From Chloroflexota bacterium (GTDB taxonomy: Bacteria; Chloroflexota; Anaerolineae; Anaerolineales; Anaerolineaceae): a stretch of DNA of 64,000 bases. The stretch covers positions 50,808-114,807 of the forward strand of contig JAEKNU010000006.1 in the NCBI GenBank assembly GCA_016838895.1. The letters run 5' to 3'. A model generated the notes under the pieces. That model did not search any database. It had not been told where the DNA came from and saw nothing but the letters and a program-made list of their open reading frames with translations. Shown here one piece after another: positions 26,996 through 38,621 of the stretch. A program made the position numbers and the translations under genes. Every line of letters starts with the position of its first letter. Within the stretch, counting starts at the first letter, position 1.

Positions 26996-28423
26996 ATGAA
27001 ATCATTTTTCCAACGTTTAGAGGATCGGGTTGACGCTGCTGACTCCATCCTTTGTATCGGGCTGGATCCACATCCAAATGAAATCAGCGAATTAACCCTC
27101 AAGGGGTTGGTTGAATTTTGTAAACCAATCATCCATGCCACCAGTAAATATGCTGCGGTATACAAACCTAATATGGCATTTTTTGAATCGCTGGGTGCTG
27201 AAGGATGGTTGGCACTGCAGGATGTTCTTGCTTTGATCCCTGATGAGATACCCGTTTTATTGGATGCTAAAAGAGGGGATATTGCATCAACGGCAAAAGC
27301 CTATGCGGCTGCTGCCTTTGAACATCTCGGTGTAGACGCGATGACTTTGAATCCGTTACTGGGACAAGATTCCATTCAACCTTTCCTTCAATATGATGAG
27401 AAAGGTTTTTTTTTGTTATGTAAAACATCCAACCCGGGTGCAGATGATTTTCAGAATCTGGCCATATCAAATGGAAAAGGTACTCAAAAGCTGTATGAAG
27501 TTATTGCAGAAAAAGCAAAAGGGTGGAATACCCATAGTCAGATTGGTTTGGTGATTGGAGCGACCCAAATTGAAGCTTTGAAGAAAATTCGCCAAAATGA
27601 TCCGCAAATCTGGCTGTTGGTGCCTGGTGTGGGGGCACAGGGTGGAGATCTGGAAAGCGCATTAAATAGCGGGCTGCGTGCGGATGGAAAAGGGATATTA
27701 CTACCTGTATCCAGAGCAATCTCTCAAGCAGAAGATCCCGAAAAAGCTGCCTCAGCATTATGCCAGGAAATAAATGAAATTCGCGAGAAGTTTATCGCAG
27801 TAAGCGCACCTATCGTTGAACCGAAAAATGACTTGTTGAGCCTGATTGGTGATCAATTGTTATCCAGTGGATGTGTGAAATTTGGTGATTTCACTTTAAA
27901 ATCCGGATTGCAATCACCAATTTATATCGATTTGCGTCGATTAATTTCTTATCCGGCGTTGATGAATCAAGTCTGTGAAGCTTTTACTGAAAAACTGAAG
28001 ACATTGCAATTTGATCGCATTGCCGGATTACCCTATGCGGCTTTACCATTGGCGACCTTAATTGGCCAGAAAGGTAATTGGCCAATGATTTATCCTCGCA
28101 AAGAGGTAAAAGCCTACGGTACCAAAGCCAGTTTAGAAGGTGTATACAAGGCGGGCGAAAAAATTGCGATTATCGATGACCTGGCTACCACAGGTGAATC
28201 CAAATTCGAAGCCATTGATAAACTGGTCGAGGCTGGGTTGAAAGTACAAGATGTTGTTGTATTGATTGACCGGCAGAGTGGAGCGGCGCAGACACTGGCA
28301 ACACGGGGATACCAATTACATGCAGTTTTGCAGTTCAATGATTTATTGCATTACTGGCGTGATACACATCAAGTTTCGGAAAACCAAATTCAAGCTGTAT
28401 TTCAATTCCTGGAGACCCACTAA
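26996..28423 (+). CDS. pyrFE: Fused orotidine-5'-phosphate decarboxylase/orotate phosphoribosyltransferase (order F-E)
   Basis: N half LCIGLDPHPNEI, LLDAKRGDIASTAKAYA; C half FGDFTLKSGLQSPIYIDLR, IAIIDDLATTGESKFEAI. Confidence 0.95.
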   Translation: MKSFFQRLEDRVDAADSILCIGLDPHPNEISELTLKGLVEFCKPIIHATSKYAAVYKPNMAFFESLGAEGWLALQDVLALIPDEIPVLLDAKRGDIASTAKAYAAAAFEHLGVDAMTLNPLLGQDSIQPFLQYDEKGFFLLCKTSNPGADDFQNLAISNGKGTQKLYEVIAEKAKGWNTHSQIGLVIGATQIEALKKIRQNDPQIWLLVPGVGAQGGDLESALNSGLRADGKGILLPVSRAISQAEDPEKAASALCQEINEIREKFIAVSAPIVEPKNDLLSLIGDQLLSSGCVKFGDFTLKSGLQSPIYIDLRRLISYPALMNQVCEAFTEKLKTLQFDRIAGLPYAALPLATLIGQKGNWPMIYPRKEVKAYGTKASLEGVYKAGEKIAIIDDLATTGESKFEAIDKLVEAGLKVQDVVVLIDRQSGAAQTLATRGYQLHAVLQFNDLLHYWRDTHQVSENQIQAVFQFLETH

Positions 28424-28425
28424 AT

Positions 28426-29460
28426 ATGTACTCACTCTATAAACCACTTGTATTCATGCTCAGTCCAGAATCGGCTCATCATTTGACTATTACAATGCTT
28501 AAAATCGCTGGAAATCTGGCACCGACCAGAGCGCTGATTAAAGCATTATACTTTCCGAAAATGAATGGTCCGGCAGTGGATGTAATGGGCCTTCATTTTG
28601 CCAATCCGATTGGTATGGCAGCCGGATACGATAAGGATGGCGATGGATGGCGTGGTTTATCAGCTCTGGGATTTGGACATATTGAATTGGGTACGGTTAC
28701 AGTGGATCCTCAGTCAGGGAATGCCAAACCGCGTATTTTCCGTATCCCGGAAGAGCGGGCAGTGATCAATCGATGTGGTTTTCCAAACCTGGGCGCTGAC
28801 TATATGTTGCAGCGTATGAATGGGCATAAACCCAAGGATTTGATATTGGGCGTCAGCATTGGCAAAAACAAAAATGTGCCATTGGAAAGAGCGGAAGAAG
28901 ATTATGTGCAATTGATGGAGTTGTTCGCTGAAAAATCCGATTACCTGGCAGTTAATGTCAGTTCGCCGAATACGCCTGGGTTACGTGAACTGCAAGTGAA
29001 AGGACGTTTTGATCGTTTATTACGTGCAGTAGCTGAGAAGCGAGCGGCTTTAGTATCAAAATTCGGTAAAAAAGTACCGGTTGTTGTCAAACTGGCTCCT
29101 GAGTTGCAGGAAAATGAGATGGATGAGTGTTTGTCAGTGATCATGGATACCGGATTGGATGGTGTGATTATCAGTAATACCAGTCTGGATCGACATGGCT
29201 TGAAGTCAGCATTGGGTGAAACAGAATATGGCGGTTTATCAGGGGCGCCGATCATGAAGCACAGTACTGAATTAATCAAAACAGTGATGAAACGTACCGA
29301 AGGAAAATTACCAATCATCGCCAGTGGCGGTGTAATGAATGTACATGATGCGCAGGAAAAACTTGATGCTGGTGCGAAACTGGTTCAGTTGTATACCGGT
29401 ATGATTTTTGAAGGCCCGGAAATGCCCGGGAAAATTATCCACAGCGGATTGCGATTGTAG
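28426..29460 (+). CDS. pyrD: Dihydroorotate dehydrogenase, class 2
   Basis: FANPIGMAAGYDKDGDGWRGLSALGFGHIELGTVT, NVSSPNTPGLRELQ, LPIIASGGVMNVHDA. Confidence 0.95.
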   Translation: MYSLYKPLVFMLSPESAHHLTITMLKIAGNLAPTRALIKALYFPKMNGPAVDVMGLHFANPIGMAAGYDKDGDGWRGLSALGFGHIELGTVTVDPQSGNAKPRIFRIPEERAVINRCGFPNLGADYMLQRMNGHKPKDLILGVSIGKNKNVPLERAEEDYVQLMELFAEKSDYLAVNVSSPNTPGLRELQVKGRFDRLLRAVAEKRAALVSKFGKKVPVVVKLAPELQENEMDECLSVIMDTGLDGVIISNTSLDRHGLKSALGETEYGGLSGAPIMKHSTELIKTVMKRTEGKLPIIASGGVMNVHDAQEKLDAGAKLVQLYTGMIFEGPEMPGKIIHSGLRL

Positions 29461-29488
29461 GCCATACAATCGTTTTCTCTCCATTTAT

Positions 29489-29521
29489 AACCGGCGGTCC
29501 GGCCATGACTGCCGGTTATTG
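29489..29521 (+). terminator. Terminator of the pyr operon
   Basis: ATAACCGGC-GGTCCGGCCATGACT-GCCGGTTAT. Confidence 0.6.
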
Positions 29522-29539
29522 TATTAACAAAAGCTTGTT

Positions 29540-30697
29540 TTAGGAGTGAACCATTTCTGAGATGGCATTGACGAATGCATCAACATCGTTTTGGGTGTTA
29601 TATTCCTGTATGGAGATTCGCCCGGTTAACTGCTCATTCCAGATATAAATGGGCAGCTCGATTTTATAGTCATCATAAAGTTTATTTTTGGTTTCCATTA
29701 CATCCCAATGATTGGGTAATTTGAAAGCTGCGAACTGTCCATACCAGAAATCACCACCCTGATAGTAGCCATCTAATCCGGTAATCTGATTGATGCGTTT
29801 TAGTGCATTCGTTACCAATTGGTGGCATTGGAAACGTACTTCAGGCCAGTTGCGCTGTTGTTGATATTCCAGTGCAGTCGGTACACTAAGAAATGCCGCC
29901 AGATCACGTGTACCGATGTATTCATGGTAATCCACAAGGGTAGATGGTCCGGGTTTCACAGGCTGCCAACCAAAACTGATTACAAAGGGCTCCAGCAAAT
30001 GTTGGGCGGATTCCCTTGCATAAAGAAAAGTCGAGCCTTTGGGGGAGCAAACCCATTTGTGCAGATTGCCCGTATAAAAATCACAATCCAAATCATGTAA
30101 CTCCAGATCAATTTGGCCAGGAGCGTGTGCACCGTCAATAACGGTCAGAATACCTGCCTGGCGGGCACGCTGGCAAATTTTCTGGACGGGGAAGATCGCT
30201 GCTGTTTCGGACGTAATATGGCTTAAGAATATCACTTTGGTATTAGCATTAACACCCTGCCAGAATTCTTTAATCAGGGTTTCATGTGTGGTGAAAGGCG
30301 TACTGATGGGTTGTATGCGATATATGAACCCCTGTTTTTGTGCCAGGAATTGCCAGGCACGATTGGTTGCACCATATTCCTGATTACAGGTAAGGACTTC
30401 ATCACCAGAAGTTAGTTTCAGGGATCTGGCTACTGCATTAAGGCCGTAAGTAGAATTTGTAACATATACCAACTCAGAAGATTGACAATGTAAATAGTCA
30501 GCCAATACATGACGTGCATCGTTCAGCAGTGCGGGGGATTTGCGTGCGATAAATAAAACAGGCTGGGTTTCAAGTTCACGCTGCTAGGTCTGATATTTTT
30601 CAAAAACAGGAATCGGTGTTGCGCCAAATGCACCATGATTCAGGAAGGTAATGGTAGGGTCAAGCATGTAACCTGCGTAGCGTTGTTGTGTCATCAT
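29540..30697 (-). pseudogene. Class V aminotransferase (cysteine desulfurase/isopenicillin-N-epimerase-like) with in-frame TAG at codon 38
   Basis: Frame from ATG 30697: MMTQQRYAGYMLDPTITFLNHGAFGATPIPVFEKYQT*QRELETQPVLFIARKSPALLNDARHVLADYLHC..., continuous with the listed ORF; TAG at 30586-30584. Confidence 0.83.
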
Positions 30698-30819
30698 GTA
30701 CCTCTAAATTTACATTGGAATTGTAGAAAATTGTAGTCTCAAAATGTTGTTTTTACTATACCTTTAGATGATTTATTATTTGTGGTTATTTACAAATAGG
30801 AAGTAATAAATTAAAAAAA

Positions 30820-30848
30820 AGTGCCTTCATAATTGAAGACACTTTATC
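30820..30848 (-). terminator. gyrB terminator
   Basis: Minus strand AGTGTCTTCA-ATTA-TGAAGGCACT-TTTTTTT. Confidence 0.8.
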
Positions 30849-30869
30849 AATTTTGATATGGTGTTGTTT

Positions 30870-32810
<1,941 letters not shown>

Positions 32811-32841
32811 TTACGAATAACGAACCCTTTGGCGATTTGTA

Positions 32842-33879
32842 TTATGCCTGGAAAGGTCGGCTTGTCTGATTTGATTGTTGTGCGAACTTTTTAAGGTTAT
32901 GGTTCATCCAGCGAATTCCATCCTGATAATAAATAAAACTGGATGCAAGCAAACCGGAACAGATGAATGCATGACCAAAAATGCCGCCCAATAACATAAA
33001 AGATGAGAACTTAGGTTGTAACCAGAGCAATTGATTCAGTCCCTGGTAGAGTAACAAACTAAATAAAATAAAGAAACCAGTACCTGGCAAGTAGAAACGA
33101 ATCAATCTAATACTGGCCAATATTGCTTTGATTGGATTTTGGCGTTGGATAATGACTCCGTGAGGTGTAAAAACCAGTGGAATGATCACCCAGAATAAAA
33201 CAAGTAGTAAGACAAAGTAAATGATATTGCCAACTGTTTGGTTAATCATATTTGCCAGAACGGCAATTGCCATACTGGGAAATAACACAAGAATTACCAT
33301 GATCCACAAACTGAAATTGATAAGCACCATCCAAAGAATATCGGTACCTAATTTTGCAAAAGAAAAGAACTGTTGTTCAGCATTTTGATGTGTTTTCCGG
33401 CCAATTTCAGAAAAAAAGATGCCACCCAAGAAGCTGCCAATTACGACAAGCCCAACCAGATACAAAAACTCCTCAGTCATAGAAGTGGTTGCGATTTTTT
33501 GTATCATACCAAAAGGATTTTCCGGAACACTTTGAAAAGACAAAAGACTGGGAACACCAATGGGTGTCGTAGTCAGAAATCCAAATAAATTGAATGTATT
33601 AGCAAATTCAACAAGTAAAGGATGAATTGTTTCAAATTGACTTAATTGTTCAGTCATTCCTGGTTGAGTGATCTGCTGTTGAATACTTTTCTCCATTAAA
33701 TTGATAAAGGTATTCAATGTTTTGCTTGTAGATAAATTTGGGCCTATCCATAAGAAAATATCTAACAGAAAAGGCAGGATTAACAAATATGCGTGATTCG
33801 CAATTGTGTTAAACCCTTTTACCAATGCCTGAAAAATGCTCGGTGGTCTCTCGTTTTCTACCGCAATTTTAGTATCCAT
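32842..33879 (-). CDS. Multi-pass membrane protein of unknown function
   Basis: Several hydrophobic segments; start chosen at MDTKIAVENERPP. Confidence 0.6.
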   Translation of the reverse strand: MDTKIAVENERPPSIFQALVKGFNTIANHAYLLILPFLLDIFLWIGPNLSTSKTLNTFINLMEKSIQQQITQPGMTEQLSQFETIHPLLVEFANTFNLFGFLTTTPIGVPSLLSFQSVPENPFGMIQKIATTSMTEEFLYLVGLVVIGSFLGGIFFSEIGRKTHQNAEQQFFSFAKLGTDILWMVLINFSLWIMVILVLFPSMAIAVLANMINQTVGNIIYFVLLLVLFWVIIPLVFTPHGVIIQRQNPIKAILASIRLIRFYLPGTGFFILFSLLLYQGLNQLLWLQPKFSSFMLLGGIFGHAFICSGLLASSFIYYQDGIRWMNHNLKKFAQQSNQTSRPFQA

Positions 33880-33946
33880 ACAATATTTTATTTTACCACA
33901 TCCGGCTTTACTTGGCATCTTTTCTGCCTAAGGGTAGAATAGAGGA

Positions 33947-34762
33947 GTGAGTGAAAACCGCAATCTTCCGGATATTAATAGAATGAGTATTTTAGTGGCA
34001 TTAATATGCCTTTTATATGTATTAACGCCATATATTCAATTTACTGCCATCCCAGTTGATTTTTCAATTGGGGGGATTCAATTTAATTATCTGATCGGGT
34101 TTTCCACATTAGTGTCGCTATTATCAGCGGCATTGGCAATTTCTGGTGCGAATTGGATATTCTCCTCTCATCCAGGAAGACGTCAAAGAAGACTATTTCC
34201 ACACTGGCTATTACCAGGACTTACAGCATGGGCAATTGGTGTGCCTTTAGGAAGCCTGGATGTGGGCGTTGCCTGGTGGATTGCGTTTGGTTTTGGCACT
34301 TTTATCTTGCTTGTTGTGATTTTATTTGAATATATTGTTATTGATCTGGCTGATTTCCAGTATCCGATTGCTGCTATTGGGTTAAGCGCGGTTGCCTTTG
34401 TTTTGTTTTTAATACTGGTTATCAGTGCACAATCTGCTGGTTTACGTTTATATCTGAAATTACCCATCATCATACTTCCCCTGGCATTAATTTCATTACG
34501 GGTTTTATATTTACGCACGAATGGCACCTGGATGGTGGAATGGGCTTTTAGTATTGCTGTTATTATTGCTCAAATTGCCATGGCATTTCATTATTTACCA
34601 ATTCGTCCAATCGCTGCTGGCATTTTCCTTTCAGGTAGTTCATACGCTTTGAACAGTCTGGCTAATGCATATCAGGAAAATCGGGAAAATCAACGGATGT
34701 GGATTGAACCGACAATAATCATTGTTTTATCTATCATTTTATTTACATTCTCGCAGCTATGA
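33947..34762 (+). CDS. Multi-pass membrane protein of unknown function
   Basis: GTG start; about 8 hydrophobic helices. Confidence 0.6.
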   Translation: MSENRNLPDINRMSILVALICLLYVLTPYIQFTAIPVDFSIGGIQFNYLIGFSTLVSLLSAALAISGANWIFSSHPGRRQRRLFPHWLLPGLTAWAIGVPLGSLDVGVAWWIAFGFGTFILLVVILFEYIVIDLADFQYPIAAIGLSAVAFVLFLILVISAQSAGLRLYLKLPIIILPLALISLRVLYLRTNGTWMVEWAFSIAVIIAQIAMAFHYLPIRPIAAGIFLSGSSYALNSLANAYQENRENQRMWIEPTIIIVLSIILFTFSQL

Positions 34763-34870
34763 TTCCAGAATTAATATTATTTTTTCAATGTAATTATATT
34801 TATGAATAATTTGTGCAACGCAGCACTACAAAATGGGTTAAAATAAATATATACGTGATAGGAGAAAAAA

Positions 34871-35554
34871 ATGATAGGCAAAATCCTAATCGTGCTGTTT
34901 TCCGCATATATCATTGGTTCAATTCCATTTGGACTTTTGGTTGTTCGATTACTTAGCGGTAAAGACATACGACAAATTGAAAGCGGCAGAACTGGCGGAA
35001 CCAATGCCATGCGAGCCGCTGGTTTCTTGTCCGGCTTAGTTACCATGATATTTGATGCACTTAAGGGAACTTTTGCGATTTGGTTAGTACAAGAATTAGT
35101 TCCTTTGGAAGCGCCAGCCATTTATTGGCTACAAATTACAGCAGGTATCCTAGCCATTATTGGACATAATTATTCGCTATTTCTGATTGAAAGAGATAGT
35201 AACGGAAAAGCCCACTTCCGCGGAGGTGCAGGTGGTGCGACAACTTTAGGCGGGGCGATAGGGTTATGGCCGCTCAGTTTGGCAATCATATTGCCAATGT
35301 CAATATTGGTCTTTGTATTTATAGGGTACGCCTCTGTCACAACGATGGGGATTGCCTTTTTGACAACAATGGTATTTTTATACCGGGCAATAATCGGCGC
35401 TTCCCCCTGGGCATATGTTCTGTTTGGCGTGATTGCTGAGATATTGTTAATCATCGCACTAAAGCCAAATATTCAGCGCCTTAAAGAAGGAAAAGAACGT
35501 CTTGTAGGATTAAGAGCGTACATATTGAAGAAGAAGCAAACACCCGCCAATTAG
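34871..35554 (+). CDS. plsY: Glycerol-3-phosphate acyltransferase PlsY
   Basis: AYIIGSIPFGLLVVRLLSGKDIRQIESGRTGGTNAMRAAG, GHNYSLFL, KAHFRGGAGGATTLGG. Confidence 0.93.
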   Translation: MIGKILIVLFSAYIIGSIPFGLLVVRLLSGKDIRQIESGRTGGTNAMRAAGFLSGLVTMIFDALKGTFAIWLVQELVPLEAPAIYWLQITAGILAIIGHNYSLFLIERDSNGKAHFRGGAGGATTLGGAIGLWPLSLAIILPMSILVFVFIGYASVTTMGIAFLTTMVFLYRAIIGASPWAYVLFGVIAEILLIIALKPNIQRLKEGKERLVGLRAYILKKKQTPAN

Positions 35555-35571
35555 GCGGGTGTTTTTTTATA
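35542..35571. terminator. Bidirectional terminator
   Basis: ACACCCGCC-AATTA-GGCGGGTGT-TTTTTT. Confidence 0.85.
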
Positions 35572-36427
35572 AGGGAGCGATATCTTTTTCTTTGTGGTGC
35601 TGATTCTGGCATTTTTGGTAAAGAAAAACCAGATTTCTTTTATGCAAACTATCCACCAGACCACCCAGCAAAATCCGCTCCTTGCCAAATTCTTCAATAC
35701 TGGCTTCGGTAATGATCTCCTGAATGCTCATTGAATCTGCGTGATCCTCAATATAAGTCTCAATTGCGGTGAGATAAGTAATGTTATTCTCAATGGCAGC
35801 ATCGATTTCACCACGTAAAATAATATCTCCATGGCCCTGAATTATATTTTCAAGGGTCAAATTATGATACATTTGTAAAGTCGCTACATTTTTATGGAGA
35901 TCACCATTAACAATGTACGGTAAGGGCAAGAAGGCATCACCAGCAAATAAGACTCGATCTTCTTCAATCAGGATACTGATTCCATCATCACTATGACCAT
36001 CACTGGCGAATATATTTAGCGTTTTTTTGCCGACTTTCAATGTCAGCGTGCCATTCCTCAAAGTGATATGAGGGGCGATAATTTTTACATTCTTAAGCGC
36101 TGGATTGTGTTTACTGGATTCTTCCAATGCTGCTGTTTCGTTTTCCAGCATATTTGAACGACAAATTGCATGACCAATGATTGTTGCACCAGGGAAGAAG
36201 CAATTTCCCCATGAATGATCAGCATGACTATGTGTATTGATGATGTACCGAACCGGAGCACGTAAATCATCTTCAATGAATGAACGCATGGCAAGGGTCT
36301 CGTCGGGCATTGCGAGTGTATCAATTAGAACCGACCATTGCGGACCTACAATCACGCCCGCAGTTACTTGCGCATAGATGTCACTTTGAAACCAGAATAC
36401 ATTATCAGAGATGCGTTCACGCTGCAT
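35567..36427 (-). CDS. MBL-fold metallohydrolase
   Basis: INTHSHADHSWGN, DGHSDDGISI, FAGDAFLPLPYI. Confidence 0.88.
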   Translation of the reverse strand: MQRERISDNVFWFQSDIYAQVTAGVIVGPQWSVLIDTLAMPDETLAMRSFIEDDLRAPVRYIINTHSHADHSWGNCFFPGATIIGHAICRSNMLENETAALEESSKHNPALKNVKIIAPHITLRNGTLTLKVGKKTLNIFASDGHSDDGISILIEEDRVLFAGDAFLPLPYIVNGDLHKNVATLQMYHNLTLENIIQGHGDIILRGEIDAAIENNITYLTAIETYIEDHADSMSIQEIITEASIEEFGKERILLGGLVDSLHKRNLVFLYQKCQNQHHKEKDIAPL

Positions 36428-36644
36428 TTATACCTTCCAATCGAAATAGATGAAATCAGGTAGAAGAATAGCATAAATAAAATGAAATGTCAAAAAATCA
36501 GTTTTTTGCGGATAAAGGTCAGGAAAAAACGTGACCAAAACCGGTTGACATGGCATTTTGCTTTCTATATAGTAAAAGGCAAGGGGTTTTACATTCATAC
36601 ATTTAGCAGTAGTGTGCCAAGAGGATATTTTAGGAGGTATAGCA

Positions 36645-37439
36645 GTGAAACGTTATTTCTTCGTATGCAGTATTTTGTTACTGGTATCAATATTGGCAGC
36701 CTGTCAATCTACTCCGGCAAATCATTGGGAAAAAATTCAAAGAGAGGGGACGATTATCATTGGTACTTCCGCAGATTACCCACCATTTGAATATGTTGAT
36801 GAAAATGGCGAATTTGCGGGTTTTGATGTTGACGTTATGAAGGAATTAGCTGCGCGTCTTGATCTGGAACTGGAAATCATTGATATGCCATTTGACAGTC
36901 TAATTGCAGCAGTTCGTACAGGGAAAATTGATATTGCTGTTGCGGCTTTCAATTATAGTGAAGAAAGAGATATCAGCGTGGATTTTACTGAAGCATATCA
37001 TTATCAGGAAAATGGATTTCTGGTTTCTACTGATTTTTTGGGCACAATTGATGATCCTGAAGACGTTGCGAATTACAAATTAGGTGTTCAAACTGGTTCT
37101 GTTGCTGATGTTTGGGCAACTGAGATGTTGGTAAACAATGGGATGATGGATGATGGTAATCTTTTTCGATATGAAAGGGTTGATCAGGCTGGTTTAGATG
37201 TGCTCAATGGCCGCATTGAAATATTAATGGCTGACTATTACCCGCTATTGACACTGGAGCAGGAATCCACAGCGCTAAAAATCATTTATCATGGCGAAGT
37301 TGCTGCTGGTCCAATGATGATGATTATCCCTGATAACGATGTAGAGACGAAGGCGGAGATTGATGCAATGATCGATGAAATGATCAGTGATGGATTTATT
37401 GACAGTACAGCTACAGCACATTTCAGTGTGATTAAATAA
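36645..37439 (+). CDS. Extracellular solute-binding protein family 3 (amino-acid type lipoprotein)
   Basis: GTG start with GGAGG RBS; lipobox SILAACQS; IIIGTSADYPPFEYVDENGEFAGFDVDVMKELAARL. Confidence 0.9.
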   Translation: MKRYFFVCSILLLVSILAACQSTPANHWEKIQREGTIIIGTSADYPPFEYVDENGEFAGFDVDVMKELAARLDLELEIIDMPFDSLIAAVRTGKIDIAVAAFNYSEERDISVDFTEAYHYQENGFLVSTDFLGTIDDPEDVANYKLGVQTGSVADVWATEMLVNNGMMDDGNLFRYERVDQAGLDVLNGRIEILMADYYPLLTLEQESTALKIIYHGEVAAGPMMMIIPDNDVETKAEIDAMIDEMISDGFIDSTATAHFSVIK

Positions 37440-37641
37440 GTTGAAAGACTGCTTTTTCAGCAATAGAGAATCCTGAATTTTATTTCAATATCAAAAACTA
37501 TGATTTCAAACATTCACGATTGCAAGAAAAAAAATATTTGGGCGTACCCTGGTATTGTTGATCAGAGGACGTTGGTTTTACGTTGCTGAACTAACCAAAA
37601 TGTGAACAAATGACGCAAAGAAAAGGAGTGAAATACGTACA

Positions 37642-38601
37642 ATGCTGAGGAAATTCTTTATTTGGCTATCCAGATTGAATTGGGCACAGCGTTTAATAAC
37701 AAAATCAAAAATCGCTTCTCGTATGGTATTAAGATTTGTAGCTGGTGAATCCATTGATGATGCAGTGGAAGTCATTCGGATACTCAATCAACAAGGGTTG
37801 CTGGCAACTGTGGATTTTTTGGGTGAGGATACACATACCAGTGCAGATGCAGATGATGCGACTCAGGAGATTATAGGCGCATTGGAGGCTATTCAGAAAA
37901 CAGAATTACGCTGCAATGTTTCTTTGAAACTAAGTCAGCTTGGATTGATGTTGGACGAGCAGATTTGTCGAACTAATTTGAGTATGATTTTAAATAAGGC
38001 AGCAGCGTTAGGCAATTTTGTGCGTATCGACATGGAAGACTCATCATTAACAGATGTGAGTTTAACCATATTGTCTTGGGCAGTTGAGCAGGGATTTAGC
38101 AATGTGGGTATCGTATTGCAATCGTACCTGTACCGAACAGCAGATGATATTCAAACAATGCCGATTAAGGGAATGACTTTCCGTCTTTGTAAAGGAGCTT
38201 ATAATGAACCCGCCACTGTCGCTTTTCCCCAAAAAACAGATGTGGATGCAAATTTTGACAAGATCGTTAAATTGCTGTTTGAGCGTTCAAAAGCCCTGAA
38301 TTTTCCTTGCCTGAGTGAGAGTGGCCGCTATCCGAGTATTCCCGGTATTGCCACACATGATGAGGTTCGCATTCAGAATGCGATACAATTGATGGAAGAA
38401 TTTCAAATGCCTCGAGACGCAATGGAATTTCAGATGCTATATGGCATTCGTCGAGAATTACAAATGGAATTGGTTGAGCAAAAGTATCAAGTAAGGGTCT
38501 ATGTACCCTATGGTACACATTGGTATCGTTATTTTATGCGTCGCTTAGCCGAACGACCCGCGAATATCTGGTTTATTGTGTCCAATTTCTTCAAGAAATG
38601 A
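37642..38601 (+). CDS. Proline dehydrogenase family protein
   Basis: RFVAGESIDDAVEVIRILNQQGLLATVDFLGEDT, FRLCKGAYNEPATVAFPQKTDVDANF, GIATHDE. Confidence 0.9.
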   Translation: MLRKFFIWLSRLNWAQRLITKSKIASRMVLRFVAGESIDDAVEVIRILNQQGLLATVDFLGEDTHTSADADDATQEIIGALEAIQKTELRCNVSLKLSQLGLMLDEQICRTNLSMILNKAAALGNFVRIDMEDSSLTDVSLTILSWAVEQGFSNVGIVLQSYLYRTADDIQTMPIKGMTFRLCKGAYNEPATVAFPQKTDVDANFDKIVKLLFERSKALNFPCLSESGRYPSIPGIATHDEVRIQNAIQLMEEFQMPRDAMEFQMLYGIRRELQMELVEQKYQVRVYVPYGTHWYRYFMRRLAERPANIWFIVSNFFKK

Positions 38602-38621
38602 GGTAAAGGATATAACAGGGA

